DNA from: DYIU01 sp038326775
GTDB taxonomy: Bacteria; Actinomycetota; Geothermincolia; Fen-727; Anoxymicrobiaceae
DNA: 61,241 nt
Direction of reading: 5' to 3'
NCBI GenBank assembly: GCA_038326775.1
Contig: JBBQKJ010000013.1
Location: 1 to 61,241, forward strand
Positions 1 through 7,717 of the stretch are shown here, piece by piece. The position numbers and the translations under genes were made by a program. The notes under the pieces were generated by a model, which worked only from the letters and a program-made list of their open reading frames with translations, was not told the DNA's origin and did not search any database. Every line of letters begins with the position of its first letter. Positions within the stretch are counted from its first letter, which is position 1.

Positions 1-1
1 G

Positions 2-454
2 GCCGGGTGCCTCGGGGAAGTATCGGTTCTGCTGCTCCTCCTCGGGGGGTGCTACCTCATCTACCGCAGGACGATTGACTGGCGCATCCCGGTGGGCGTC
101 CTCGCCGGTGCGCTGTTCATATTCGTGGTGACATGGAACCATCCGCTATACATGATGGTCTCGGGCGGCCTCTGGCTCGGCGCTTTCTACATGGCGACCG
201 ACTGGGTCTCGAGCCCGATGACAAGGCGGGGCAAATGGATATACGCGGTGGGCATAGGTGTCTTCATCGGGCTGGTGAGGCTGTTCAGCCCGTGGCCGGA
301 GGGTGTCGCCATATCGATACTGATATGGAACATGCTCACCCTCCTCATCGACCGCTACGTCGCCGAGCCCAAATTCGGAGAGGTAAAGAAGCCCTGGTTC
401 AACAAGGTGCCTTCATACCCGAAGTCTTCCAGGCCTGTGGAGGAGAAGTCCTGA
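2..454 (+). CDS. RnfD/NqrB-family membrane subunit, 5'-truncated by the window edge
   Basis: The reading frame is open from base 2 and gives the C-terminal 150 residues of an RnfD-like protein. It lines up with the complete RnfD at 40019-41119 through shared motifs such as GEVS, DWRIP, FMATD and LIDRY, but is clearly a diverged paralog. Several hydrophobic helices are visible. RnfD proteins carry covalent FMN and help move electrons and ions across the membrane; the flavinylation motif would lie off the window. No rnfG/E/A genes follow. The next genes on the same strand are hydrogenase maturation genes, so this subunit may end an Rnf-like or hydrogenase-linked operon. The identity is firm; the physiological partner is unknown. 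Confidence 0.85.
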   Translation, partial: AGCLGEVSVLLLLLGGCYLIYRRTIDWRIPVGVLAGALFIFVVTWNHPLYMMVSGGLWLGAFYMATDWVSSPMTRRGKWIYAVGIGVFIGLVRLFSPWPEGVAISILIWNMLTLLIDRYVAEPKFGEVKKPWFNKVPSYPKSSRPVEEKS

Positions 455-491
455 CGGGACAGAACGCGTCATCGATCAGATAGCGAAGCGC

Positions 492-519
492 GCCCCCGGT
501 AGTCCCCCCTCCCGGGGGC
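492..519 (+). terminator. GC-rich hairpin after the rnfD-like gene
   Basis: GCCCCCGG at 492-499 pairs with CCGGGGGC at 512-519 across a 12-base loop. It sits in the 124-base gap between the rnfD-like stop and the hydrogenase protease gene. There is only a weak T-rich stretch after it, so termination is plausible rather than certain. Confidence 0.4.
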
Positions 520-578
520 ACGCCTTTGCCGAGCCGCGGTGCAAGAATGGATTTGAGCCCGCGTATGAAACGAGAGAC

Positions 579-1034
579 ATGTCTGGTTGTGTGGTAATAG
601 GTATCGGAAACCCTATCAAGAGCGACGACGGCATAGGCGTCCGCGCGGTAAGATACCTCGAGGGCAAGGTTCCCCCCGAAGTCGAACTGGTCGAAGGAAG
701 CGTGTACTGCGCCGACCTGTTCACGTTCATCGAAAACCGCAGCAAGGTGATCTTCATCGACGGAATTGACGCCGGCGAGGAGCCCGGCTCCATCTTCCGC
801 TTCTCGCCGGACGAGGTCCGCCACAGAAAGCCCGTCGTCTCTATGTCAGTACACGACTTCGGCCTCTATGACCTCATCGCCACGGCGAGGCTGATGGACC
901 AGTGCCCTGAGGACATCACCATCATCGCCGTGCAGGTCAAGGACGTAGACTTCGGGGAGGAGCTTTCCGAGGAGGTGAGCGCGGCCCTGCCCGGGGTGTG
1001 CGAGCTTATCCTGGCCGAGCTCGGCGGCGCGTGA
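579..1034 (+). CDS. [NiFe]-hydrogenase maturation endopeptidase (HycI/HyaD/HoxW family)
   Basis: The protein has 151 residues, the usual size for the peptidase that trims the C-terminus of the hydrogenase large subunit after nickel insertion. It opens with the family motif GIGNPIKSDDGIG. The expected nickel-sensing residues are visible as D16, D61 (in FIDGID) and H92 (in SVHDFGL). It is followed four bases later by hypF and heads the maturation block. Because these proteases are dedicated to one hydrogenase, the cognate large subunit is probably encoded just off the left edge. The large-subunit-like protein at 18396-19463 ends three residues after its last Cys and has no obvious cleavable tail, so it is an unlikely substrate. 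Confidence 0.9.
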   Translation: MSGCVVIGIGNPIKSDDGIGVRAVRYLEGKVPPEVELVEGSVYCADLFTFIENRSKVIFIDGIDAGEEPGSIFRFSPDEVRHRKPVVSMSVHDFGLYDLIATARLMDQCPEDITIIAVQVKDVDFGEELSEEVSAALPGVCELILAELGGA

Positions 1035-1038
1035 TCAG

Positions 1039-3300
1039 ATGAGACACCTGCTGATAGAGATAAGAGGGATAGTGCAGGGGGTGGGCTTCCGCCCCTTCGT
1101 ATACCGCATCGCGAACGAATACGGCATACAGGGCCGCGTTTCCAATAACCCGCTCGGAGTCGATATCGTCGCGCGTGGCGATGGAGACCGGCTCTATCTT
1201 TTTCTCAAGGCGCTCAAGGACGAGGCGCCGCCCGCCGCGGTTGTGGAGAAGGTGAGCGTTACTACCACCGAACCTTTTGAGGCGGACTCCTTTCAGATCG
1301 CGGCCTCCACATATGGCGGCGACGGGCAAGTCCTCATATCACCCGATCTCGCGACGTGCGACGACTGCGTGGCCGAGCTCTTCGACCCGGCCGACCGGAG
1401 GTATCGCTACCCTTTCATCAATTGCACAAACTGCGGGCCTCGCTTTACCATCATCGCTCGGACGCCTTACGACCGCGCGTTTACCTCCATGGCGAAGTTC
1501 CGGATGTGCCAGGACTGTGAGAGCGAGTACGACGACCCGTCCGACCGCAGGTTCCACGCCCAGCCCAACGCCTGCCCGTTGTGCGGACCGAGGGCCTGGC
1601 TGGTGGACGCGGAGGGGCGCGCGGTGGAAGGGGATGCCATCGGCGTGGCGGCGGGGCTGCTCACAGAAGGGAAGATCGTCGCGTTAAAGGGGCTCGGCGG
1701 CTTTCATCTCGCGTGTGACGCGACATCCCACGAGGCGGTCGCCCGGCTCCGCGAGCGAAAGAGCCGCTACGGCAAGCCGCTCGCGGTCATGGTGAGGGAT
1801 ATCCGGGAAGCCGCGCGCTATTGTCAGGTCGACGCCGAGGAAGGAGAGCTGCTGTGCTCGGTGAGGCGGCCGATAGTGCTCCTGCGGGAGCGGGACTCCT
1901 CGCCGCTTTCGCCCGAGGTCGCGGCGGGGCTCTCTCACCAGGGCCTGTTCACTCCGTACACCCCTCTGCACCACCTGCTGCTGGCGGAGGTCGGCCTGCC
2001 GCTGGTGATGACTTCCGGCAACGTCTCCAGCGAACCGATCGTTACCGACAACGACGACGCGCTCGCGAGGTTATCGGGCATAGCCGACTTCTTTATCCTG
2101 CACGACCGCGACATCCTGGTGCGCTACGACGACTCCGTGAGCCGCGTTTTTCTGGGCGCCGAATACCCGGTGCGACGCGCAAGGGGCTACGCTCCTTACC
2201 CGGTGAGTGTCGCCCATCCGGCCGGCGTGCAGGTGCTGGCCGTGGGCGCCGACCTCAAGAACACGTTCTGCCTGCTGCGGGGAACCGAGGCGTTTCTCGG
2301 ACAGCATATCGGGGACATGGAAACCGCCGGGGAGCTCGAGCACTTCGAGGAAGCACTGGCGGCCGTCAAGCGATTGTTCTCGCTGGAACCGGAGGTCGTG
2401 GCCCACGACCTCCACCCCGAGTATATGACAACCCAACTCGCGGGTGAGATGGGGCTGCCGCTCATCGGAGTGCAGCACCACCACGCGCATATCGCCAGCT
2501 GCATGGCCGACAACCGGATCGAGGGCGAGGTGCTGGGGGTCGCCTGGGACGGAACCGGGTACGGGGAGGACGGCACGGTATGGGGAGGTGAGTTCCTGCT
2601 CTGCGACACGACGGGCTACAGGAGGCTCGCACACCTGTACCGGTACCCGATGCCGGGCGCGGACGCCTGCATCTTCCGTCTCAACCGGATGGTCATGGGT
2701 GTGATGAGCGAGCTGTTCGGGGACGTGGACGAGGCGATGGAGCGCCTTCGCAGCCGTTTCGAAATAGATGAGACAGAAGCGGAGTCACTCGTTTTCCAGT
2801 TGAAGAACAAGTTGAACGCGCCGCTAACATCGAGCGCCGGCAGGATGTTCGACGTCGCGGCCGCCCTCTGCGGGCTGCGCAGCGAGGCCGTTTACGACGG
2901 GCAGGCCGCCTGCGAGCTCGAGGCTGCGGCAGAGCAGGCCGACGATTATTACGGCTTTACCCTCGACCGGTCCTCGGAGCCCTGGGTTGTGGACACGCGC
3001 CAGGTGTTCCGCGAGATGATGGTGGACACCGACAGTGGAAGAAGCGCTGGAGTCGTGGCGGGCAAGTTTCACGCGACCATGGCGCTGTCGATCATCGATA
3101 CCACTGCCGCCCTCAGCAGGGAAACCGGCGTCGAGAGGGTGGCGCTGAGCGGCGGTGTCTTCCAGAATGAACTGCTGACCGACTGGGTGGTGAAGGGGCT
3201 GAAGGCGGCGGGCCTGACCACCTATATCCACCGCAGGGTGCCCTGCAACGACGGGGGCATCTCGCTGGGGCAGGCTGTAATCGCCGCGAATAGGGTATGA
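1039..3300 (+). CDS. hypF: Carbamoyltransferase HypF
   Basis: This 753-residue protein has the full HypF layout. An acylphosphatase domain occupies about residues 1-90 (VQGVGFRPF motif). Two Cys-pair zinc fingers follow at about 105-185 (CDDC, CTNC, CQDC, CPLC). A YrdC-like domain covers about 200-385 and a Kae1-like domain with the metal-binding HHHAH motif near residue 480 covers about 390-745. HypF uses carbamoyl phosphate and ATP to make the thiocarboxamide on the C-terminal Cys of HypE, the precursor of the cyanide ligands of the Fe site. The length is normal and no key motif is lost. It is co-directional with the protease and hypC. Confidence 0.97.
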   Translation: MRHLLIEIRGIVQGVGFRPFVYRIANEYGIQGRVSNNPLGVDIVARGDGDRLYLFLKALKDEAPPAAVVEKVSVTTTEPFEADSFQIAASTYGGDGQVLISPDLATCDDCVAELFDPADRRYRYPFINCTNCGPRFTIIARTPYDRAFTSMAKFRMCQDCESEYDDPSDRRFHAQPNACPLCGPRAWLVDAEGRAVEGDAIGVAAGLLTEGKIVALKGLGGFHLACDATSHEAVARLRERKSRYGKPLAVMVRDIREAARYCQVDAEEGELLCSVRRPIVLLRERDSSPLSPEVAAGLSHQGLFTPYTPLHHLLLAEVGLPLVMTSGNVSSEPIVTDNDDALARLSGIADFFILHDRDILVRYDDSVSRVFLGAEYPVRRARGYAPYPVSVAHPAGVQVLAVGADLKNTFCLLRGTEAFLGQHIGDMETAGELEHFEEALAAVKRLFSLEPEVVAHDLHPEYMTTQLAGEMGLPLIGVQHHHAHIASCMADNRIEGEVLGVAWDGTGYGEDGTVWGGEFLLCDTTGYRRLAHLYRYPMPGADACIFRLNRMVMGVMSELFGDVDEAMERLRSRFEIDETEAESLVFQLKNKLNAPLTSSAGRMFDVAAALCGLRSEAVYDGQAACELEAAAEQADDYYGFTLDRSSEPWVVDTRQVFREMMVDTDSGRSAGVVAGKFHATMALSIIDTTAALSRETGVERVALSGGVFQNELLTDWVVKGLKAAGLTTYIHRRVPCNDGGISLGQAVIAANRV

Positions 3301-3336
3301 TGGCGGCCTAACCCCTCAAACACAAGGAAGAAGAGG

Positions 3337-3576
3337 ATGTGCCTGGCGATTCCCGCGGAAGTAATCGAGATTGCGGACAATGACCTTGCCCTGGTCGAGA
3401 TAGGCGGTGCGCGGAAGCGCGTCAGCGTCCAACTCGTCGACGGCGTTTCGGCCGGCGACTTCGTGCTGGTGCACGCTGGTTTCGCCATCGACAAGATCGA
3501 CCGGGCCGAAGCGCAAAAGACCATGGAGCTTTTCGAGGAGCTCGCGCGCCTGGTGGAGGCCGATGAAATACCTTGA
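3337..3576 (+). CDS. hypC: Hydrogenase assembly chaperone HypC
   Basis: The 79-residue protein begins MCLAIPAEV, with the essential Cys2 that binds the Fe(CN)2CO unit and the hydrogenase large subunit precursor. A small beta-barrel follows (VSVQLVDGVSAGDFVLVH) with a helical tail. HypC partners HypD and carries the iron unit to the apo-enzyme. Its 3' end overlaps the hypD start by 14 bases, which implies translational coupling. Confidence 0.96.
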   Translation: MCLAIPAEVIEIADNDLALVEIGGARKRVSVQLVDGVSAGDFVLVHAGFAIDKIDRAEAQKTMELFEELARLVEADEIP

Positions 3577-4648
3577 CGAGTTCCGCAGCCCCGGGGCGGT
3601 CAGGGCCCTGGTCGATAAGATCAGGGAGCTCGACGGGACCTGCACTTTCATGGAGGTCTGCGGCACGCACACCATGGCGATATCAAGGGCGGGCCTGAGG
3701 CCCCTGCTCGAGCCCGGGGTCGACCTCGTCTCAGGCCCGGGCTGCCCCGTGTGTGTGACCTCTGACACCGACATCGACCGTGCCATCGCGGTCGCCCGGA
3801 TGCCGGGGGTGGAGCTCGCCACTTTCGGAGACATGATGAAGGTGCCCGGCACCGAGGGCTCACTCGCCGACGCCGCGGCCAGGGGAGCGAGGGTAAAGGT
3901 CGTGTACTCGCCGCTCGAGGCTCTCGACCTGGCAAGAGCGAACCCGCGCGGCGACGTGGTCTTCCTCGGGGTGGGTTTTGAGACAACAGCCCCTACGGTG
4001 GCGGCCACCCTGCTCCAGGCGCGAGAAGGCAACCTGTTAAACTTATTCGTCCTGTCCCTGCACAAGGTCGTGCCTCCCGCGCTGCGAGCGCTCGTGTCTC
4101 TTGACGACTTCAGAGTGGACGGGTTCATCCTTCCGGGTCACGTGAGCACCATCATTGGAAGTGACGCCTACTCCTTTCTCGTCGACGAGTTCAAGATACC
4201 GTGCGTGGTGACCGGGTTCGAGCCGGCCGACATCCTGCAGGCCATCTACCGGCTCATCAAGATGCGCGACGAGGGCCCCGCGGTTGAAACGGAGTACTCC
4301 CGGGTTGTGCGACCCGGGGGTAACCCGAAGGCGCTCGAGATAATGAGCCGGGTTTTCGAGCCCTGTGACGCGGAGTGGCGCGGGCTTTTCAAAATACCGG
4401 GCAGTGGCCTTGCCCTCAAGAATGAGTTCCGGGACTTCGACGCCGGCGCCTGGGAGCTGGAGCTTCCCGAGCCTTCCCGCGACAGCGGCTGCAGGTGCGG
4501 AGAGATATTGTGCGGGCGGATAAAGCCGCCCGAGTGCCCGCATTTCGCCCTGACCTGCACCCCGGACACCCCTGTCGGGCCGTGCATGGTGTCGAGCGAA
4601 GGCACCTGCGCCTCGTACCACCTCTACTGCCGCGAGGAGGAGGGGTAG
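3563..4648 (+). CDS. hypD: Hydrogenase iron-sulfur assembly protein HypD
   Basis: The ATG at 3563 gives 361 residues (MKYLDEF), the usual HypD length; upstream in-frame codons lie inside hypC and are unlikely. The conserved residues are present: C33 in EVCGTHT, then C61 and C64 in GPGCPVCVT, which coordinate iron during Fe(CN)2CO assembly. The C-terminal [4Fe-4S] region (CGEILCG, CPHF, CTP) is also complete. The gene overlaps hypC at its start and hypE at its stop (TAGTG), so hypCDE is one translationally coupled unit. Confidence 0.96.
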   Translation: MKYLDEFRSPGAVRALVDKIRELDGTCTFMEVCGTHTMAISRAGLRPLLEPGVDLVSGPGCPVCVTSDTDIDRAIAVARMPGVELATFGDMMKVPGTEGSLADAAARGARVKVVYSPLEALDLARANPRGDVVFLGVGFETTAPTVAATLLQAREGNLLNLFVLSLHKVVPPALRALVSLDDFRVDGFILPGHVSTIIGSDAYSFLVDEFKIPCVVTGFEPADILQAIYRLIKMRDEGPAVETEYSRVVRPGGNPKALEIMSRVFEPCDAEWRGLFKIPGSGLALKNEFRDFDAGAWELELPEPSRDSGCRCGEILCGRIKPPECPHFALTCTPDTPVGPCMVSSEGTCASYHLYCREEEG

Positions 4649-5655
4649 TGTCAGAAGGTGTGGTCACGATGGCCCACGGCGGGGGCGGAACACGCATGCA
4701 GGAGCTGTTGCGCGACACCGTGTTCCCACTGCTCGGCGAGGACGTCCTTCTGGCAGCCGAGGACTCCGCATGCCTTGACCGTCCGTCCGGCAGGCTGGCC
4801 CTGACTACCGACTCGTTCGTGGTCAAGCCACTGTTTTTCCCGGGTGGTGACATCGGGAAGCTTGCCGTCTGCGGTACGGTCAACGACCTGGCAATGGTCG
4901 GGGCGCGCCCGATGTACCTCACGCTGGGGCTCATCCTCGAGGAAGGCCTCGGCCTGGAGACGCTCGAGAAAGTGCTGGCATCGGTTGCGGCCTGGGCCGA
5001 GAACGCGGGAGTGCGCGTCGTGGCAGGTGACACCAAGGTGGTCGAGCGAGGCATGGCGGACGGCATGTATGTCAACACCGCGGGCGTCGGCGTCATCCCC
5101 GACGGGCGGGCTGTCTCGATCGCGGGCGCGGCCCCCGGGGATGTCCTGCTGGTGAACGGTTTCGTGGGTGACCACGGCATCGCCGTGCTCAAGGGCAGGG
5201 AGGGCTTCGACTTCGAGCTCGAACTCGAGTCCGATTGCGCGCCGCTGAACGGGCTGGTGGAGAAGATGCTCGACGCGGGCACCGTGCGCGCCCTGCGAGA
5301 CCCTACGCGCGGCGGGATCGCCGCCGCGCTTAAAGAGATGGCCGGTTCGTCGGGGTGCGCATTCGAGATGGTCGAGGATGAAATCCCCGTGCGCGAGGGG
5401 GTGCGTGCCATCTGCGAGATGCTCGGCCTCGACCCCCTGCTGGTAGCAAACGAGGGTAAGCTTCTGGCGGCCGTTCCCGAAGATGAGGCCCAGGCCGTCC
5501 TCGGTGCCATGAAGGGCGAGGATGAGGGCAGGGACGCACGGGTGATAGGGAGAGTAGTGGACGGCAGGAAGGGCAGGGTGACCCTTCTCACCGGGCTGGG
5601 CTCACGGCGCCTCCTGCGCATGCCTTCCGGCGAGCAACTCCCGAGGATCTGCTGA
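4648..5655 (+). CDS. hypE: Carbamoyl dehydratase HypE
   Basis: A GTG at 4648 overlaps the hypD stop and gives a 335-residue protein, the normal HypE length. The N-terminus carries the AHGGGG motif, the middle the ATP-binding AIR-synthase fold (DPTRGG), and the protein ends in PRIC. That terminal Cys is the site carbamoylated by HypF and then dehydrated to thiocyanate. hypA and hypB, needed for nickel insertion, are not in the window. Confidence 0.96.
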   Translation: MSEGVVTMAHGGGGTRMQELLRDTVFPLLGEDVLLAAEDSACLDRPSGRLALTTDSFVVKPLFFPGGDIGKLAVCGTVNDLAMVGARPMYLTLGLILEEGLGLETLEKVLASVAAWAENAGVRVVAGDTKVVERGMADGMYVNTAGVGVIPDGRAVSIAGAAPGDVLLVNGFVGDHGIAVLKGREGFDFELELESDCAPLNGLVEKMLDAGTVRALRDPTRGGIAAALKEMAGSSGCAFEMVEDEIPVREGVRAICEMLGLDPLLVANEGKLLAAVPEDEAQAVLGAMKGEDEGRDARVIGRVVDGRKGRVTLLTGLGSRRLLRMPSGEQLPRIC

Positions 5656-5745
5656 ACGGTCAGCGCGGCGCCGTGCAGGGTTCTTTTCGCGTTCCCTTTG
5701 ATATAGACTTTCTTCGTCGTCGGCGGGGCTCATGGAGGTGCGCGG

Positions 5746-7416
5746 GTGAAGAAGAAAAACAAAAATTCGATGTGGCGTTGGCTGGCGCTCGTATTCTTAC
5801 CGTTACTGTTCATGGGAAGAGCTATTTACGGCGTCTTCAAAGCGCTGCGTGGCGAAGACGTCAGGAAGCTCCAGGCCGAGGGCAAGGTAGCCCGGCCATA
5901 CCGCCGCGAGACGCACAGGGTCACAGCCAGGGACGGCACGCGCCTCGTCGCGAGTGTCTGGATACCCTCCGGCGAGGGCCCATTCCCGGCGGTGGTCATG
6001 GTCCACTCGTGGATGCTCTCGCGCCTGCAGTGCGACCTGCTGTACGCCGCGCCGTTCGCCCGCCGGGGCTACGTGGTCCTGACATACACCTGCCGTGGGT
6101 GGGGAGGTTCGGGCGGCCAGGTGTGCTGCGCGGCGCCGGACAAGGAACTGTGCGACCTCGAGGACATGTTAGACTGGCTGACCGGCGCCGAGCACGGTTT
6201 CCCCGTTGACCCGGAGCGCCTGGGCATAACGGGCATTTCCTACGGAGGCGGACACTCGTTCCTGGCCGCCACCCGCGACACTCGCATCAAGGCCGCCGCG
6301 CCGATGAACGGCTGGACCGACCTGTACTATTCCCTGGTCCCCAACGATTGCTGGAAGACGCCCTGGAGTGTGGCCTTGTTCCTCGGCGGCATCTGGGCGC
6401 ACAGGTTCAGCCCCGGGAACGACCTGGTGCGCTGGTTGTGGACGGTCCTGGTCAAGTGGAACCCGCGTGAGCTCAAAGAAGACCTTGATACCCGCTCGGC
6501 GATATACGACGTGGACAAAGTGAAGTGCCCGATGTTCATCGTCCACTCCTGGAACGACGACCTGTTCGCGCCAAACCAGGTGCTCGAGTTCTACCAGAAG
6601 CTGAACGTTCCGAAGAGGCTTCACATCTCGAACGGCCTGCACGGATTGGACCCGGGCAGGGGAGATTACCTCGTGCCGAACAAGATATGGGACGAAGCCA
6701 GGCGCTGGTTCGACTTCTGGCTCAAGGACGAGCGCGACAACGGCATCGACAAGGAGCCACCGGTCACTTTTTTCCAGCCCTGGAACAAGTTGATGGGCAC
6801 CGCCGACAACTGGCCCCCGGAAGGTTTCGCCGACGTCAAGTTCCACCTCCGGGGTGAAGCGGCCGCAAGCGGCGGAGTGCTGTCGCAGCTGCCCCCCCAA
6901 GACCACGAGCCTTCAGAGCTGTTGATCAATAACACGGTGAGCAATCTTCAAAGCTCCGGGCCTCCGATGCTGCGGCTGAACGCGATAAACAACCTGCCTA
7001 TACCCGGGCTCCCTTTCACTCTCCCCGGGGACAGCCTGGCTTTCATCACCGAGCCGTTCTCGCGCGACACGGCCCTGGTGGGAACCCCGCGCGTCAGCAT
7101 CCACGCGAGCTCGTCCACAAACGAGTGCCAGCTCAACGCGCTGCTCTTCGACGTTTCACCGAGGGGGTTCTGCCGGCTGGTCACCCATTGCGCGATGATG
7201 AAGAGCGAGATGACACCGGGCCGGGCCGAGGAGTTCGACTTCGAGCTCATCGCAACCGCGCACCGATTCGGGAAAGGGCACAGCGCGAGGTTGGTGCTGT
7301 GCGCCGCCGACCCCATGTTCGTCTTCCCGTCCCTCGTGCCGTCGCAGTACAGGGTTGCGCACGACGCCCTGCGCCCATCCAGCATCACCCTGCCGCTCAT
7401 GGAGGTGACCGGGTAA
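5746..7416 (+). CDS. Membrane-anchored S15/CocE-type alpha/beta hydrolase
   Basis: The 556-residue protein starts at GTG 5746 behind GGAGGTG. Residues 1-35 form a Lys-rich tip and one hydrophobic segment, so the enzyme is probably anchored outside the cell. The hydrolase domain shows a nucleophile S165 in GISYGGG, an acid at D271 or D272 in HSWNDD and H299 in NGLHGLD. The C-terminal part from about residue 350 resembles the beta-rich PepX_C domain of X-Pro dipeptidyl-peptidases and cocaine esterases. It may cleave a peptide, ester or acyl group; the substrate cannot be read from sequence. It stands alone between the hyp genes and a helicase. Confidence 0.8.
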   Translation: MKKKNKNSMWRWLALVFLPLLFMGRAIYGVFKALRGEDVRKLQAEGKVARPYRRETHRVTARDGTRLVASVWIPSGEGPFPAVVMVHSWMLSRLQCDLLYAAPFARRGYVVLTYTCRGWGGSGGQVCCAAPDKELCDLEDMLDWLTGAEHGFPVDPERLGITGISYGGGHSFLAATRDTRIKAAAPMNGWTDLYYSLVPNDCWKTPWSVALFLGGIWAHRFSPGNDLVRWLWTVLVKWNPRELKEDLDTRSAIYDVDKVKCPMFIVHSWNDDLFAPNQVLEFYQKLNVPKRLHISNGLHGLDPGRGDYLVPNKIWDEARRWFDFWLKDERDNGIDKEPPVTFFQPWNKLMGTADNWPPEGFADVKFHLRGEAAASGGVLSQLPPQDHEPSELLINNTVSNLQSSGPPMLRLNAINNLPIPGLPFTLPGDSLAFITEPFSRDTALVGTPRVSIHASSSTNECQLNALLFDVSPRGFCRLVTHCAMMKSEMTPGRAEEFDFELIATAHRFGKGHSARLVLCAADPMFVFPSLVPSQYRVAHDALRPSSITLPLMEVTG

Positions 7417-7429
7417 CGCGACGCGCACC

Positions 7430-7525
7430 ATGGAGGCCATCGAGGCCTTGCGGAGCGTCCGCGAGTTTACCGGCGAGCCCGTGAGCGACGAGGAGCCGTG
7501 GGTTGTCGCCGGGGCACCCGCTTGA
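7430..7525 (+). pseudogene. Nitroreductase N-terminal remnant
   Basis: A 31-codon frame reads MEAIEALRSVREF, then TGEPVSDEE, and then breaks into unrelated residues before a stop. This is the typical start of a nitroreductase-family flavoprotein, where the opening helix and the RSVR-x-F FMN-binding stretch lead into a P-V-x-x-E motif. The rest of the roughly 180-residue domain is missing. It begins 13 bases after the hydrolase stop. The short match makes this a probable decayed gene rather than a certain one. Confidence 0.5.
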
Positions 7526-7717
7526 GCTGCTGGTGGTTTCTCCTCCTGGGTAGACAGGGCGCGCGAACAGCGTTTCCGCATGTCCCATCGAAGCGTTATC
7601 CTGTAAGGGGAGTCCGCCTCCGGGCGGCCGCTTGCTAGCGGTGCTGTTGCTGGGCAGAGGCATGCCCGCGCGGTGCCCTGGAAGAAGTCATGAACCCGAG
7701 CTAGAATCGAGGCCCGC
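7526..7717. other. Non-coding stretch before the helicase gene
   Basis: I see no further gene, RNA or strong promoter here. It may hold decayed sequence of the nitroreductase remnant. The helicase starts at a TTG with no good ribosome binding site nearby. Confidence 0.4.

Noticed and set aside
4416..5621. A 401-codon minus-strand frame opposite hypD/hypE
   Set aside because: The Ser/Pro/Arg-rich translation is a shadow; hypE on the other strand is full length with its C-terminal Cys.
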